NCBI GenBank assembly: GCA_900316975.1
Contig: ONFA01000006.1
Coordinates: forward strand, 22,314 to 86,313
Source of the DNA: an uncultured Prevotellaceae bacterium
GTDB taxonomy: Bacteria > Bacteroidota > Bacteroidia > Bacteroidales > Bacteroidaceae
DNA: 64,000 nt
Direction: 5' to 3'
Shown here: positions 9,210 to 18,900 of the stretch, one piece after another
Layout: the number at the start of each line of letters is the position of its first letter
Position numbering within the stretch: the stretch's first letter is position 1
Translations under genes and position numbers: made by a program
Notes under the pieces: model-generated
Told to the model about the DNA's origin: nothing
Database searches by the model: none
What the model saw: only the letters and a program-made list of their open reading frames with translations

Positions 9210-9797
9210 ATGGACAAATTCTTTCTTAACAACACATTCGTCATTGACGAGAAAATTGCCGCATTCAAACTTTCTAATGCCTACAAGGTGTATAACGGGG
9301 AGGGACAAGAAGTGGGCGCCATCCAAGAACACAAGTCCTTTTTCCACATCATGCTTGGACTCATCTTACCTGACAGCATGATGCCTTTCGAGCTCAACAT
9401 CTTAAACATTGACGGCAAGCGTATTGCGCAACTCAAACGTAATATGACCCTTTTCATGTCTAAGGTTCTGATTTACAACGAGGCGGGTATGCCCATCGGC
9501 TCTTTCAAGCAGAAATTCGCACTTCTAAAACCCAAATTCACTTTAGTGGACAATCTCGGACACGAAATCGCCACCATCAAGGGGGACTGGAAGGCTTGGA
9601 ATTTCGAGATTACAGATGCCGCAGGTCAACAGATTGGCAGCGTTGACAAGAAATGGAATGGCGTGGCAAAAGAACTATTCACCACTGCCGACAAGTACGC
9701 AGTCAACATCGAGCCAAGTGTGACGGATGAAAACACGCGTGTGGCTGTTGCATCTGTTGCCGCAGCAATCGATATGATTCTCAAGGAAGGAAATTAA
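9210..9797 (+). CDS. LURP-one/scramblase-like protein
   Basis: A 195-residue soluble protein. The alternating short strands with turns (YKVYNGEGQEVGAIQEH, LNILNIDGKRIAQLKRN, LIYNEAGMPIGSFKQ, FTLVDNLGHEIATIKGDWKAWNFEITD) fit the Tubby-like beta-barrel of the LURP-one/phospholipid-scramblase superfamily. The role of bacterial members is not established; membrane-lipid binding is a guess. The gene follows the terminator at 9130-9168, so it may have its own promoter, and its stop overlaps the coaBC stop on the other strand by 3 bp. Confidence 0.7.
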   Translation: MDKFFLNNTFVIDEKIAAFKLSNAYKVYNGEGQEVGAIQEHKSFFHIMLGLILPDSMMPFELNILNIDGKRIAQLKRNMTLFMSKVLIYNEAGMPIGSFKQKFALLKPKFTLVDNLGHEIATIKGDWKAWNFEITDAAGQQIGSVDKKWNGVAKELFTTADKYAVNIEPSVTDENTRVAVASVAAAIDMILKEGN

Positions 9798-10990
9798 AGA
9801 CATTCCAAATTGTCCACAATATCTTTGGCTACCTCCTCTTTGGGCTTGAGGGGGTAGTCTTTTTTTGTATCAGCGGTGATAATAGTAATCTTGTTGGTGT
9901 CTGTTCGGAATCCAGCTCCCTCATCCTTAAGGCTATTCAGCACGATAAAATCGAAGTTTTTCTTCTTCAGTTTGACTTGTGCATTCGATTCCTCATCATT
10001 CGTTTCAAGGGCAAATCCCACAAGGGTCTGCCCTTTCTTCTTCATTTTTCCCAATGATGCCGCAATGTCAGGATTCGGTTTCAAACGGATGACCATGTCA
10101 TCCCCCGTCCGCTTTATCTTTTGTTCGGCTGTACGCTCTGGAGCAAAATCTGCCACCGCAGCACATAAAATAGCCGAATCCATCGATGGATATAATGCCT
10201 TACATGCCTCAAACATTTCATGAGCACTCTCTACATCAGTGCGGTGAATACTCTGGTTATTCACTTGCATTGCCGAAGAAACAGGGCCGCAAACCAACTC
10301 TACCCATGCCCCACGATTGGCGCATTCGTTTGCCAATGCAAAGCCCATCTTGCCCGATGAATAGTTGCCGATGAAACGCACCGGGTCTATCTTTTCATAA
10401 GTGGGACCCGCCGTAATCAACACTTTTTTCCCCTTCATACTTTCCTTTCGGGCAAAAAACTGCTCCAGACAATCCACAATATTCTCCGGTTCTTCCATTC
10501 GTCCCTTACCTTCCAATTTCGATGCCAAAAAACCTGTGCCAGGCTCGATGATATGATTGCCATACGACTGCAAAGTCTTCAGGTTCTTCTGTGTAGAAGG
10601 ATGTGCATACATATCTAAGTCCATGGCAGGAGCGATGAATACAGGTGCCTTCATGGAGAGGTAGGTGGTAATAAGCATATTGTCTGCCACTCCATTTGCC
10701 ATCTTGCCGATAGATGACGCTGTAGCAGGAGCAATCAGCATGGCATCCGCCCACAAGCCCAAATCAACATGGGAATGCCATGTGCCGTCACGCTGAGCAA
10801 AGAACTCGCTGATGACAGGCTTGCTGGTCAACGCAGACAAGGTGACGGGAGTGATGAATTCCTTCCCCGCAGGAGTGATGACCACCTGCACCTCTGCCCC
10901 TTTTTTGATGAGTTGGCGAATGATGAGGCATGACTTATAAGCAGCGATACTGCCCGTAATGCCGAGCACAATTTTCTTTCCTTGTAGCAT
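9794..10990 (-). CDS. coaBC: Bifunctional phosphopantothenoylcysteine decarboxylase/synthase
   Basis: A 398-residue enzyme of coenzyme A synthesis that joins cysteine to 4'-phosphopantothenate (CoaB) and decarboxylates the product (CoaC). The FMN-binding CoaC half starts GKKIVLGITGSIAAYKS and contains WHSHVDLG (catalytic His) and ADNMLITTYL; the CoaB half starts near residue 190 with KKVLITAGPTYEKIDPVRFIGNYSSGKMG. The ATG at 10990 is preferred over those at 11005 and 11017 because it has AGAAGG 4 nt upstream and begins right at the domain. It sits 74 bp downstream of dnaN. Confidence 0.96.
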   Translation of the reverse strand: MLQGKKIVLGITGSIAAYKSCLIIRQLIKKGAEVQVVITPAGKEFITPVTLSALTSKPVISEFFAQRDGTWHSHVDLGLWADAMLIAPATASSIGKMANGVADNMLITTYLSMKAPVFIAPAMDLDMYAHPSTQKNLKTLQSYGNHIIEPGTGFLASKLEGKGRMEEPENIVDCLEQFFARKESMKGKKVLITAGPTYEKIDPVRFIGNYSSGKMGFALANECANRGAWVELVCGPVSSAMQVNNQSIHRTDVESAHEMFEACKALYPSMDSAILCAAVADFAPERTAEQKIKRTGDDMVIRLKPNPDIAASLGKMKKKGQTLVGFALETNDEESNAQVKLKKKNFDFIVLNSLKDEGAGFRTDTNKITIITADTKKDYPLKPKEEVAKDIVDNLECL

Positions 10991-11064
10991 ATTACCTTCT
11001 ATCATAAAAAGAGCCACCCCTCCACATCGTATGTGAGAAGGGCAGCCTCTCTGTGGGTTTTCCT

Positions 11065-12189
11065 TTAATCTTTCAGCATCATCGGCATGAGCAGCATGAT
11101 AAGGTCTTCATTCTCCTCCTGCTCTGCTGGTGTGATGACACCCGCACGACTTGGATCCGCAAGTTCCAATACAATATCGTTGCTGGTGATGCTATTGAGC
11201 ACATCGATGAGGAATGGGCCATTGAAACCGATGCTCATGGCTGTACCATCGTAGTCACACATGATGTGTTCCTCTGCCGATGTGGAGAAATCCAAATCCT
11301 GAGCCGAAACGGTCAGCGTACCCTGCTCAACATGAATCTTGATGAGCGCACTGCTCTGACTGGCAAAGACACTCACACGGCGTAATGCACTGATAAAAGC
11401 CATGCGGTCAGCCGTCACACGGAATGGGTTGTCGGTTGGTATCACGGAGTTATAATTAGGATAACGCCCTTCTATCAGACGACAACTGATGACATAATCT
11501 GTCAACTGGATTTCCGCGTTGCGATCGTCAAAACGCACGACTGCATCACCTTCAGCCTTCGGAAGCACTGTCTTCAGCAACAAAGCAGGTTTCTTGGGGA
11601 GAATGAAAGCCGACGGCTCGTCAACATGGGCAGAAAACACGCGGTTGCGCACCAACTTGTGGCCATCACTTGCCACAAAGGTGATGCTCTCCTGTGTCAT
11701 GTCAAAATACACGCCATTCATCTGCGGACGAAGTTCATCATCGGCTGCAGCAAAAAGACTGCGCCCAATGCCATTAAGCATCACCTGGGCATCGATGGAA
11801 AGACTGCGTGCGCCATCATTCACGCCATTAGGAACAGGAAATTCATAGCCATTCTGTCCTATCAAATTATATTTACCATTCTGATAGGTAATCTCAATGG
11901 CAAACGAGTTCTGGTCCACATTGAACGTGATGGGTTGCTCTGAGATTTCCTTGATAGAACTGATGAGTTGCTTTGCGCCTATGGCAAACTTGCCCTCACC
12001 TTCCGCTTCCGTGATGTTCACGGTCGTAACCATCGTGGTCTCGCTGTCCGACGCTGTCATCTTCAACACGCCATCTACGAGTTCAAAAAGAATACAATCG
12101 AGTATTGGCAGAGCGTTCTTTGAACTCTGAACCCTGCTTATCGTCTGCAAGCGATTGCTGAGACTGGTACTTGAAACATTAAATCTCAT
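11065..12189 (-). CDS. dnaN: DNA polymerase III sliding clamp (beta subunit)
   Basis: A 374-residue beta clamp, the usual length, with the three-fold repeated clamp fold. Recognisable pieces are LSNRLQTISRVQSSKNALPILDCILFEL, IEGRYPNYNSVIPTDNP (typical of domain 2/3) and the C-terminal LIMLLMPMML, the MLMPMRL-like end that forms part of the binding pocket for clamp partners. The ATG at 12189 begins MRFNVSSTSL. It is divergent from the DUF3127 gene and followed by coaBC. Confidence 0.97.
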   Translation of the reverse strand: MRFNVSSTSLSNRLQTISRVQSSKNALPILDCILFELVDGVLKMTASDSETTMVTTVNITEAEGEGKFAIGAKQLISSIKEISEQPITFNVDQNSFAIEITYQNGKYNLIGQNGYEFPVPNGVNDGARSLSIDAQVMLNGIGRSLFAAADDELRPQMNGVYFDMTQESITFVASDGHKLVRNRVFSAHVDEPSAFILPKKPALLLKTVLPKAEGDAVVRFDDRNAEIQLTDYVISCRLIEGRYPNYNSVIPTDNPFRVTADRMAFISALRRVSVFASQSSALIKIHVEQGTLTVSAQDLDFSTSAEEHIMCDYDGTAMSIGFNGPFLIDVLNSITSNDIVLELADPSRAGVITPAEQEENEDLIMLLMPMMLKD

Positions 12190-12212
12190 GGTCAAAAATA
12201 TTTATTTGAACA

Positions 12213-12243
12213 CAAAGTTAGGGAGAAGTTTTGACAATACAAA
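12213..12243 (-). promoter_or_regulatory. dnaN promoter
   Basis: Minus strand: -33 box TTTG (12240-12243), 19-bp spacer, -7 box TAACTTTG (12213-12220). Perfect fit to the Bacteroidetes consensus. It overlaps the divergent promoter at 12230-12260: each -33 box lies within the other promoter's spacer. Confidence 0.8.
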
Positions 12244-12260
12244 AAAAAAGCGTACTTTTG
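12230..12260 (+). promoter_or_regulatory. Promoter of the DUF3127 (SSB-like) gene
   Basis: Plus strand: -33 box TTTG (12230-12233), 19-bp spacer, -7 box TACTTTTG (12253-12260). It is interleaved with the dnaN promoter, so RNA polymerase can probably occupy only one at a time. Confidence 0.8.
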
Positions 12261-12302
12261 TGGCTGATTTTATAAATAAGTAACAAAAACGCATAGGAAA
12301 AT

Positions 12303-12716
12303 ATGGAATTTACAGGAAGAATTATCAAGGCACTGGAACCGCGCGGTGGTGTGTCGAACAGAACAGGGAACCCTTGGAAAATGCAGGATTTCGTTATTGA
12401 GGAAACCATGGGACAGTTCCCAAAAAGAATGGTGTTTAACGTGTTTGGCGAAGAAAATCTGACACGTTTCAACATTCAGGAAGGTCAGGAACTGACGGTT
12501 TCCTTCGACATCAATGCACGCGAATACAATGGCCGCTGGTATAATGACATACGCGCATGGAACGTCGTTCCTGCCACACCTGCAGCACAGCCTGCAGCCG
12601 CACAGCCTGTCCCTCAAGCAGCAGCTCCATTTCCGCCTGCAGATCAGCCTGCCGCTCAACCTACACAAGCAAACTTTGAAACGGCTGCTGACGAATCAAG
12701 CGACCTGCCTTTCTGA
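12303..12716 (+). CDS. DUF3127 protein, SSB-like
   Basis: A 137-residue protein. Residues 1-90 fit DUF3127 (MEFTGRIIKALEPRGGVS, then WKMQDFVIEETMGQFPKRMVFNVFG and GQELTVSFDINAREYNGRWYNDIRAW), a pattern of strands like an OB fold. A Pro/Ala/Gln-rich linker (91-125) leads to an acidic tip ending SSDLPF, strongly like the DDIPF tip by which single-stranded DNA-binding proteins recruit partners. Inference: a Bacteroidota SSB-like protein. It is divergent from dnaN through shared promoter DNA, which fits a DNA-replication or repair role. Confidence 0.82.
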   Translation: MEFTGRIIKALEPRGGVSNRTGNPWKMQDFVIEETMGQFPKRMVFNVFGEENLTRFNIQEGQELTVSFDINAREYNGRWYNDIRAWNVVPATPAAQPAAAQPVPQAAAPFPPADQPAAQPTQANFETAADESSDLPF

Positions 12717-12752
12717 CACGCACAAAGACAACAAAAACGCATACGAATATCT

Positions 12753-12823
12753 ACCGCAGTACTTCCTCAGAAGTACTGCGGTATTTTCACAGAAGTACTC
12801 CAGTACTTCTGAGGAAGTACTGG
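12753..12823. repeat. Two perfect hairpins built from AGTACTTC repeats
   Basis: Stem 1: ACCGCAGTACTTC (12753-12765), loop CTCA, then its exact complement to 12782. Stem 2: CCAGTACTTC (12800-12809), loop TGAG, then its complement to 12823. The core AGTACTTC/GAAGTACT therefore occurs several times in both orientations. It lies between the convergent DUF3127 and DUF2264 genes, so a two-way transcription terminator is the simple reading, though no long T-run follows either stem. Confidence 0.75.
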
Positions 12824-12832
12824 ACCATAATA

Positions 12833-14182
12833 CTATTCCCAATAAAGTTTCTGACTATTGATGTCCCACTTGTGGTCTTTCGGGAAGTCATCGCCTTCCC
12901 AAGCCTTCTTGCTCGTCCACTTCTCAGCAGGATCGGTCCAGAAAGGATCGGTCTCTGGCAAGCCTAACGGAAGGAATGCGAGACTGGTTATATAGAGCGA
13001 ACCATTGTTTGTGTACCAATCTGCCACATTGGGATGAGGACCCACAAAACCAATTGTCAGAAATCCGCCCGCATTGTAATTCTTACTAATCGCCCTGGCA
13101 TTCTTGGCAGGATTCTCGACTTGGCCGAAAAACATCCTGTTGGCTACAGCCGTGATAGCGGCACGCACCTGTCCATTATGCAGCTCCTGAGGCAGTTGCT
13201 TGCGCCATGCCAACTGTGCCAGCGGCTGCAAAGTTGCCATACGGTAGGGGATGCTCCGACCGATGATGGGGAATGTTCCCTCGGGGGAGATGAAACGTTC
13301 CAAAATGACCGACCACTTCTGCATACGCTTGCGGACTTCCTGCAGGCGGTTCTTTGCCGTGCGGGTCTTCTCATTGGTCTTGCTGAAGATGAGGTAACTG
13401 CTGTTCGGATTCCTCGCTGCAATCATCTCCAGACACTCAGTGTACATAGGCTGGATGACATAAGAGTTATAATAATCGAAGGCAAACGATGGACCATCGC
13501 TATAGACCCCATCACCGATATACCACTCTTCCACCTTGGCAAGTGCCGTTTTGATGCGATAAGCGTCATAAGGTGCACCCACATACATCAAGAAACTTTC
13601 CTCCATCGCCACAAAAAGGAGCCAATTCGTATAAGGCGGATCATAACGCCGCAGCCCTTGTATCTCTTTAATGTAACGGTCTTTGGTTTCCTTGGGAAGC
13701 GGTACCCATAGTGAATCGAAACCACGATAGAGCCCTTCTACCACATAGGCACCGTCCACTAACGTCTGACCGCCATTCTCCCATCCAAGACAATCGGGCG
13801 ACTGAGGATCCACCGCGTTGATAAGGGCTTTACGCGTCCATTCACGCAATTGTTTACGTTTTGCACTTTCGGGGGTGTCATCATCGGGTAGATTCAGCCA
13901 AGGTGCCAGTCCTGCCAACAAACGTCCAAACGCTTCCATATACGCCACCTTCTTGTCACGATTGTCCCAAGTCGGCGACAGTTCCAAATTCTTGTTGCCA
14001 CCTGTTGTGTCCATCACCTGCTGCAACTTTCCCTCCGCCATGTTCCGCATGACGGGTTCTGCCATTTGATACATGATATCCACCCACACCTCACGGTCAG
14101 TCTTTTTCCCGTCCTTGGGTGCTGCCCATACACACATGGCAGAAACAAGCAATGCAGCTATCAACAAATATTTTCTCATCAT
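12833..14182 (-). CDS. DUF2264 domain protein, secreted
   Basis: A 449-residue protein with a signal peptide (cleavage near VWA-AP, residue ~21) and a DUF2264 body: WDNRDKKVAYMEAFGRLLAGLAPWLNLP, then LGWENGGQTLVDGAYVVEGLYR, YDPPYTNWLLFVAMEESFLMYVG and GDGVYSDGPSFAFDYYNSYVIQPMY. The family forms an alpha/alpha toroid like glycoside hydrolases and polysaccharide lyases and is often linked to glycan breakdown, but no substrate can be read from the sequence. The start at 14182 or the next Met at 14179 are equivalent. It follows a lipoprotein gene by 34 bp and is likely in one transcript with it. Confidence 0.88.
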   Translation of the reverse strand: MMRKYLLIAALLVSAMCVWAAPKDGKKTDREVWVDIMYQMAEPVMRNMAEGKLQQVMDTTGGNKNLELSPTWDNRDKKVAYMEAFGRLLAGLAPWLNLPDDDTPESAKRKQLREWTRKALINAVDPQSPDCLGWENGGQTLVDGAYVVEGLYRGFDSLWVPLPKETKDRYIKEIQGLRRYDPPYTNWLLFVAMEESFLMYVGAPYDAYRIKTALAKVEEWYIGDGVYSDGPSFAFDYYNSYVIQPMYTECLEMIAARNPNSSYLIFSKTNEKTRTAKNRLQEVRKRMQKWSVILERFISPEGTFPIIGRSIPYRMATLQPLAQLAWRKQLPQELHNGQVRAAITAVANRMFFGQVENPAKNARAISKNYNAGGFLTIGFVGPHPNVADWYTNNGSLYITSLAFLPLGLPETDPFWTDPAEKWTSKKAWEGDDFPKDHKWDINSQKLYWE

Positions 14183-14216
14183 GAGTTTGAGAACTTAGTT
14201 AAGTTTAATAATCAAA

Positions 14217-14807
14217 TCAATTATATCTCTCAAATGCAGAAACAAAGTCGCCATTCATCAGCACGAGGCTATCCGTTGTCAACTGCATAATCTCAAAAGT
14301 GTCAACAATAGCAGGGCCCTCATCGCCCACCTTCTTGGGGCTATGCAAAAGCAGCAAGCCATTCTTCACTTCCCATGAATCATAATCAACCGACATATTA
14401 TAGGTGGAGGCACGTCCTCCCGCATCAAGTTCAAGACTCTGCTCCCGGCCATCTGCCCCTCGTTGTGACCACAGATGCTGCAAGGTCGTCAGATTCACTG
14501 CCACCGAGGCAAAAACATCCTCCTCCGTGACATTGTAAATCACCTCCAGTTCATCGCCAACTACCAGTCCGCCCATCACCGTCTGCCCATTCTTGCTGAT
14601 GTACAACGTATCACCATCATCACGGACAAACTCTATGACATTCATCGACGAACCATCGCCAATAATGCCATGAGCCTCATTAATGCTTGGCATTTCATGA
14701 ACTGGCACGACCTCCATTTCTGGACTTTTTGCGGCTTTTTTCTTCTCCTCGCAGGAGAACAGCATCAATGCTGCGAGCACCCAAAGCCATAGGTTTACTT
14801 TTTTCAT
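14217..14807 (-). CDS. Lipocalin-like lipoprotein
   Basis: A 196-residue lipoprotein: start MKKVNLWLWVLAALMLFSC with the lipidated Cys at 19, then a charged KKK linker. The ATG at 14807 was chosen because it starts the signal and lies 25 nt downstream of a perfect promoter; the open frame extends further up but without signal features. Strand-rich body with a C-terminal TFEIMQLTTDSLVLMNGD segment of the type seen in lipocalin-like Bacteroidales proteins. Function unknown; likely co-transcribed with the DUF2264 gene. Confidence 0.72.
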   Translation of the reverse strand: MKKVNLWLWVLAALMLFSCEEKKKAAKSPEMEVVPVHEMPSINEAHGIIGDGSSMNVIEFVRDDGDTLYISKNGQTVMGGLVVGDELEVIYNVTEEDVFASVAVNLTTLQHLWSQRGADGREQSLELDAGGRASTYNMSVDYDSWEVKNGLLLLHSPKKVGDEGPAIVDTFEIMQLTTDSLVLMNGDFVSAFERYN

Positions 14808-14831
14808 AACCATCTCTTTTTGTTTTGTTGG

Positions 14832-14862
14832 CAAAGATAGCGCAATTTGGAGACAATACAAA
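14832..14862 (-). promoter_or_regulatory. Promoter of the lipoprotein-DUF2264 pair
   Basis: Minus strand: TTTG (14859-14862), 19-bp spacer, TATCTTTG (14832-14839). Perfect consensus; it decides the start of the lipoprotein at 14807. Confidence 0.78.
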
Positions 14863-14959
14863 ATAAAAGCGAAAAAAAGCGTTGCAGTTTCTCTTCTGCA
14901 ACGCTTTTGGGGCAGGTTCAGCCTGTCTGTTTCATGGACAGACATTTCCCTTTTCCCTG

Positions 14960-15859
14960 CTATACAAGATGGCGAATCAAATCCTCCTTATCACCGCAGA
15001 GCATATCAATGACAGGTATCTCAATCATTGTATAAGCACCAGGCTGCTGTTTGAGAGAGGCACGAGCCACATTCACAAGAACTTGAGCCGTCAGCGCAGG
15101 ATTATTTATCTTCATGTCGAACTCAAACATCTGGTTATGAGTCTTACCGGAAACACCCTTACGGACAAGGTTCACACCATGACCCACATCATTGAGGGCA
15201 TCAACACAAGGAACCTGCTGCACATGAGTTTCGTCGTTGACAAAATATGGGTCAGCCTTGATGGCAGCCTCCACGGTCTTAAAATCTGCACCTTCTTCCA
15301 ACTCCACATAGACCATGCGACGATGAATGCCCGTACCCACTGGAATCGTCATTGACAGTGCATCCTTCACCCCTTCAATGGCACGAACAGCTACTGAGTG
15401 ACCCATCGAACGACCTGGACCAAAGTTGGTGTAACTGACACCCTTGGGAGCAAGACTCTCCATGAGTGAACGAACGATGGAGTCAGAACCCGGATCCCAT
15501 CCTGCTGAGATGACGGAAACTGCATTGTTAGCTTTTGCCACAGCGTCGAGTGAACGGCGAAGGTCAACAATCTGCGTGTGAATATCGAAAGAGTCAACCG
15601 TGTTGATGCCAAGAGCAAGACACTGCTTAGCATACTCTTCTACCTTACGAGTGGGAGTGGCAAGGATTGCAACCTGCACATCCTTCAACTCTGTGATGTT
15701 TTTTACTACAGGATAATTGGCGAGTTCTGCGGGCTTGTTAGCCTCACCATTACGACGAACCACGCCTACGCACTCCATGTCCTGAGAAGCCTCTATAGCC
15801 TCCAGTGCGTACTTTCCAATGTTGCCATATCCAACAATGGCTGCACGAATCTTTGTCAT
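14960..15859 (-). CDS. ddh: meso-Diaminopimelate D-dehydrogenase
   Basis: A 299-residue NADPH-dependent enzyme that makes meso-diaminopimelate in one step from tetrahydrodipicolinate, feeding lysine and peptidoglycan synthesis. It shows the nucleotide-binding turn AIVGYGNIGKYALEAI, the substrate-region VISAGWDPGSDSIVRSLMES, and YTNFGPGRSMGHSVAVRAIEGVKDALS, all characteristic of Ddh. The ATG at 15859 (MTKIRAAIVGYG) is chosen over an upstream in-frame ATG at 15892 that lies in the secDF terminator hairpin. Confidence 0.95.
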   Translation of the reverse strand: MTKIRAAIVGYGNIGKYALEAIEASQDMECVGVVRRNGEANKPAELANYPVVKNITELKDVQVAILATPTRKVEEYAKQCLALGINTVDSFDIHTQIVDLRRSLDAVAKANNAVSVISAGWDPGSDSIVRSLMESLAPKGVSYTNFGPGRSMGHSVAVRAIEGVKDALSMTIPVGTGIHRRMVYVELEEGADFKTVEAAIKADPYFVNDETHVQQVPCVDALNDVGHGVNLVRKGVSGKTHNQMFEFDMKINNPALTAQVLVNVARASLKQQPGAYTMIEIPVIDMLCGDKEDLIRHLV

Positions 15860-15880
15860 AATTTTGTGTTGTTTTAAGCA

Positions 15881-15915
15881 ATAAGGCAGCAACGCTCAAT
15901 GCGCTGCTGCCTTAT
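15881..15915 (-). terminator. Terminator between secDF and ddh
   Basis: An 11-bp perfect inverted repeat, ATAAGGCAGCA (15881-15891) and TGCTGCCTTAT (15905-15915), with extra GC pairing in the loop. It follows the secDF stop by 13 bp and precedes ddh, so it probably ends secDF transcription. Confidence 0.7.
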
Positions 15916-15928
15916 CTATATTGATGTG

Positions 15929-18900
15929 TTAGTTTGCAGACTCAGGCTCTTCATCTTCTTTGATGCGAGCGCCCATGACCAGATAAGCCGTAGGAGCCGC
16001 AATGAAGAGTGAGGAACTTGTACCGATGATGACACCCAGCATCATGGCAAACGCAAAGGCGCGGATGCTATCGCCACCGAGCACGAAGATGACAAGCAGC
16101 ACGATGAACGTTGACACAGATGTATTAATGGTACGTGCGAGAGTGCTGTTCAAGGCATCGTTGAAGACGCGCTGACGGTCACGCTTCGGATAGTTCTTGA
16201 AGACTTCACGGATACGGTCGAAGATGACCACCTTGTCGTTGATGGAATAACCAATCACCGTCAAAATAGCGCCAATGAACGTCTGGTCAACCTCGAGTGA
16301 GAAACCAATCCAACCGTAGCAGAGCGAGAACATACCGATGACAAGCACTGTGTCGAGCGTCAAAGCCACGATAGAACCAACAGAGTATGCTACGTTGCGG
16401 AAACGGATAAGGATATAGACAAAGATGACCACGATAGCGAAAAGGACTGACAATACTGCACCACGCAGGATGTCGGATGCAATGGCTGGACCCACTTTCT
16501 GAGAAGAAACAATGGAACCACCAGCACGGTTGTCGCGGTCAAGGAATGCCTCCTCCGTCACGGTCTTGTCCACCATACCACCATCCACAAATGCCTGATA
16601 GAGGAGAGACTCAATCTGTGCGTCAGCAGCAGAACTATTGTCATTGATGTTGAAGTTCGTTGACACACGCACGTTGTTGCCTTCAGTTCCGATAGCAATC
16701 ACCGTCACGTTGATGGCTTCACCATCCTTATTGTTAGCCTCAAACTGTTTCACGATAGCCGCCTTCACAGCCTCGGGCTCCACCTGCTTCACAAACTCAA
16801 CCTTGTAGTTGCGACCTCCAGTGAAGTCAATAGACTGACTCAAGCCACGGATGGCAAAACTTGCAAGCACAATCACGAGGAACACACCAAAAGCAACAAA
16901 CGACTTCTTGTAGTTACCCATGAAATTGTACTTAGTGTCCTTCATCATGTTCTGCGAGAACTTCGTTGTGAACGTAAGGTCTTGCCACTTGCCACGGTTG
17001 AGGAAGTGCTCGTAAGCGATACGAGTCAACCAAACGGCAGTGAAGAAAGAACAAACGATACCAATAATAAGGGTCGTTGCGAAACCCTTGATTGGACCAG
17101 TACCGAAGTTATAGAGAATCACACCCGTCAAGATGGTCGTCACGTTCGAGTCGAAGATGGCAGAGAAAGCATTGCTGTAACCTGCAGCCACAGCAGCATT
17201 GATGTTCTTGCCACTACGCATTTCCTCCTTTGTACGCTCATAGATGAGCACATTGGCATCGACCGCCATACCCAATGTCAGCACCATACCGGCAATACCC
17301 GACATGGTCAATGCAGCACCCAACGAAGTAAGGATACCAAATGTGAAGAAGAAGTTCAGGATGAGGGCACAGTTTGCCACCATACCTTCACGCACACCAT
17401 ACATGAGCACCATGTAGAGCATCAGCACGATGAAAGCGACGATACAAGAGATGAAACCAGCCTGAATGGACTGAGCACCGAGGGTTGGACCTACGATGTC
17501 CTCCTGGATGATGCTTGCCGGAGCTGGCATCTTACCAGACTGAAGCACATTTGCCAAGTCCTTCGTCTCCGTCGTCGTGAAGTTACCAGATATCTGGGTG
17601 TTACCACCGTCAATCTTGTTCATCACGTTTGGTGCACTATACACGAGGTTATCAAGCACAACAGCCACACAATGATTGACGTTAGCCTCAGTGAGGGCAG
17701 CCCACTTGCGAGCACCTTCCGTGTTCATCTTCATGGTCACGACAGGATTGCCGTATTGATCGAACTCATCCTTAGCCTCAGTCACCACTTCACCTTCCAG
17801 TGGAGCACGACCATTCTGACCTGTTGTACGGATGGCATAGAGTTCGAAAATCTTGCCTGCCTTATCCATAGACTTCACGCCCCACTTGAGGGAAAGGTCA
17901 GCAGGGAAAATCTGCTTAGCCACCTCAGAGTTAAGAAGTGCATTGATTTCTGCCGTATCAAGTGCTTGTGCCAAACCAACCATACACCCGCGCTGGGCAC
18001 CCGTTGGTTGCAACATAGCGAAGAGAGGGTTCTCCTTCTTGGCTGCTTCCGTAGCCTTGCTGGCAACAGCAGCCTCATCGCCCTTGTTCACCTGAGCCAA
18101 CACGCTTGTTGCATTCTTGCTGGAATCAACCTTTTCTTCCACCTGCTCAGTCTCTGCCACAGCAGTTGTATCAGCCTGAACTGAATCAGTAGCCACCACA
18201 CCTCCATTGCGAAGGGCAGCATTCAACTGTGAAAGGTAAGGAGCCACCTGAGGTGCATCATAAGTCTCCCAGAATTCAAGGTTTGCACTACCCTGAAGGA
18301 GTTTGCGCACACGCTCAGGTTCCTTGATACCAGGCAGTTCCACCATGATACGTCCACTTTGCCCTTCAATCTTCTGAATGTTGGGCTGAACGACACCAAA
18401 GCGGTCGATACGTGTACGGAGCACGAGGAATGAGTTGTCAACAGCCTCGTCAACGCTTTCGCGCAGAACCTTCTCCACCTCTGCATCTGAACTATTGGTG
18501 TTCACTTTGCCCTTCAACTGCTGAGTGGCAAAGATGGTCGCAAGAGGCTTACCAGGAGCGTTCTTTTTATAAGCCTTGACAAAAAGTGTGATGAAATCGC
18601 TCTGACTTTCTTGCGCTTCCTTTGCCGCCTCACTGACAGACTTAAGGAATGCTTCGTCAGTTTTGTGGTCCGCCAACGTCTTTACAACTTCTGGCACACT
18701 CACCTCCAGGATGACGTTCATACCGCCTTTCAGGTCAAGACCCAAACCAATGCCGGTTTCGCGACAATCCTTCAGTGTGTAGTTGCCCAGATAGAATGGA
18801 GTCGAGTTCAACGAATCCAAGTAAAGCTCTGCTTCCTGTTCGCTCATCTTGGCAGCCTTGTCCTCCACATACTTGGTGACAAAGCCAAAAGAGAGGTAGA

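Noticed and set aside
16982..18184. 400-codon open frame on the plus strand
   Set aside because: It lies antisense to secDF, is rich in His and Cys, and has no signal or domain; a shadow of a highly biased gene.
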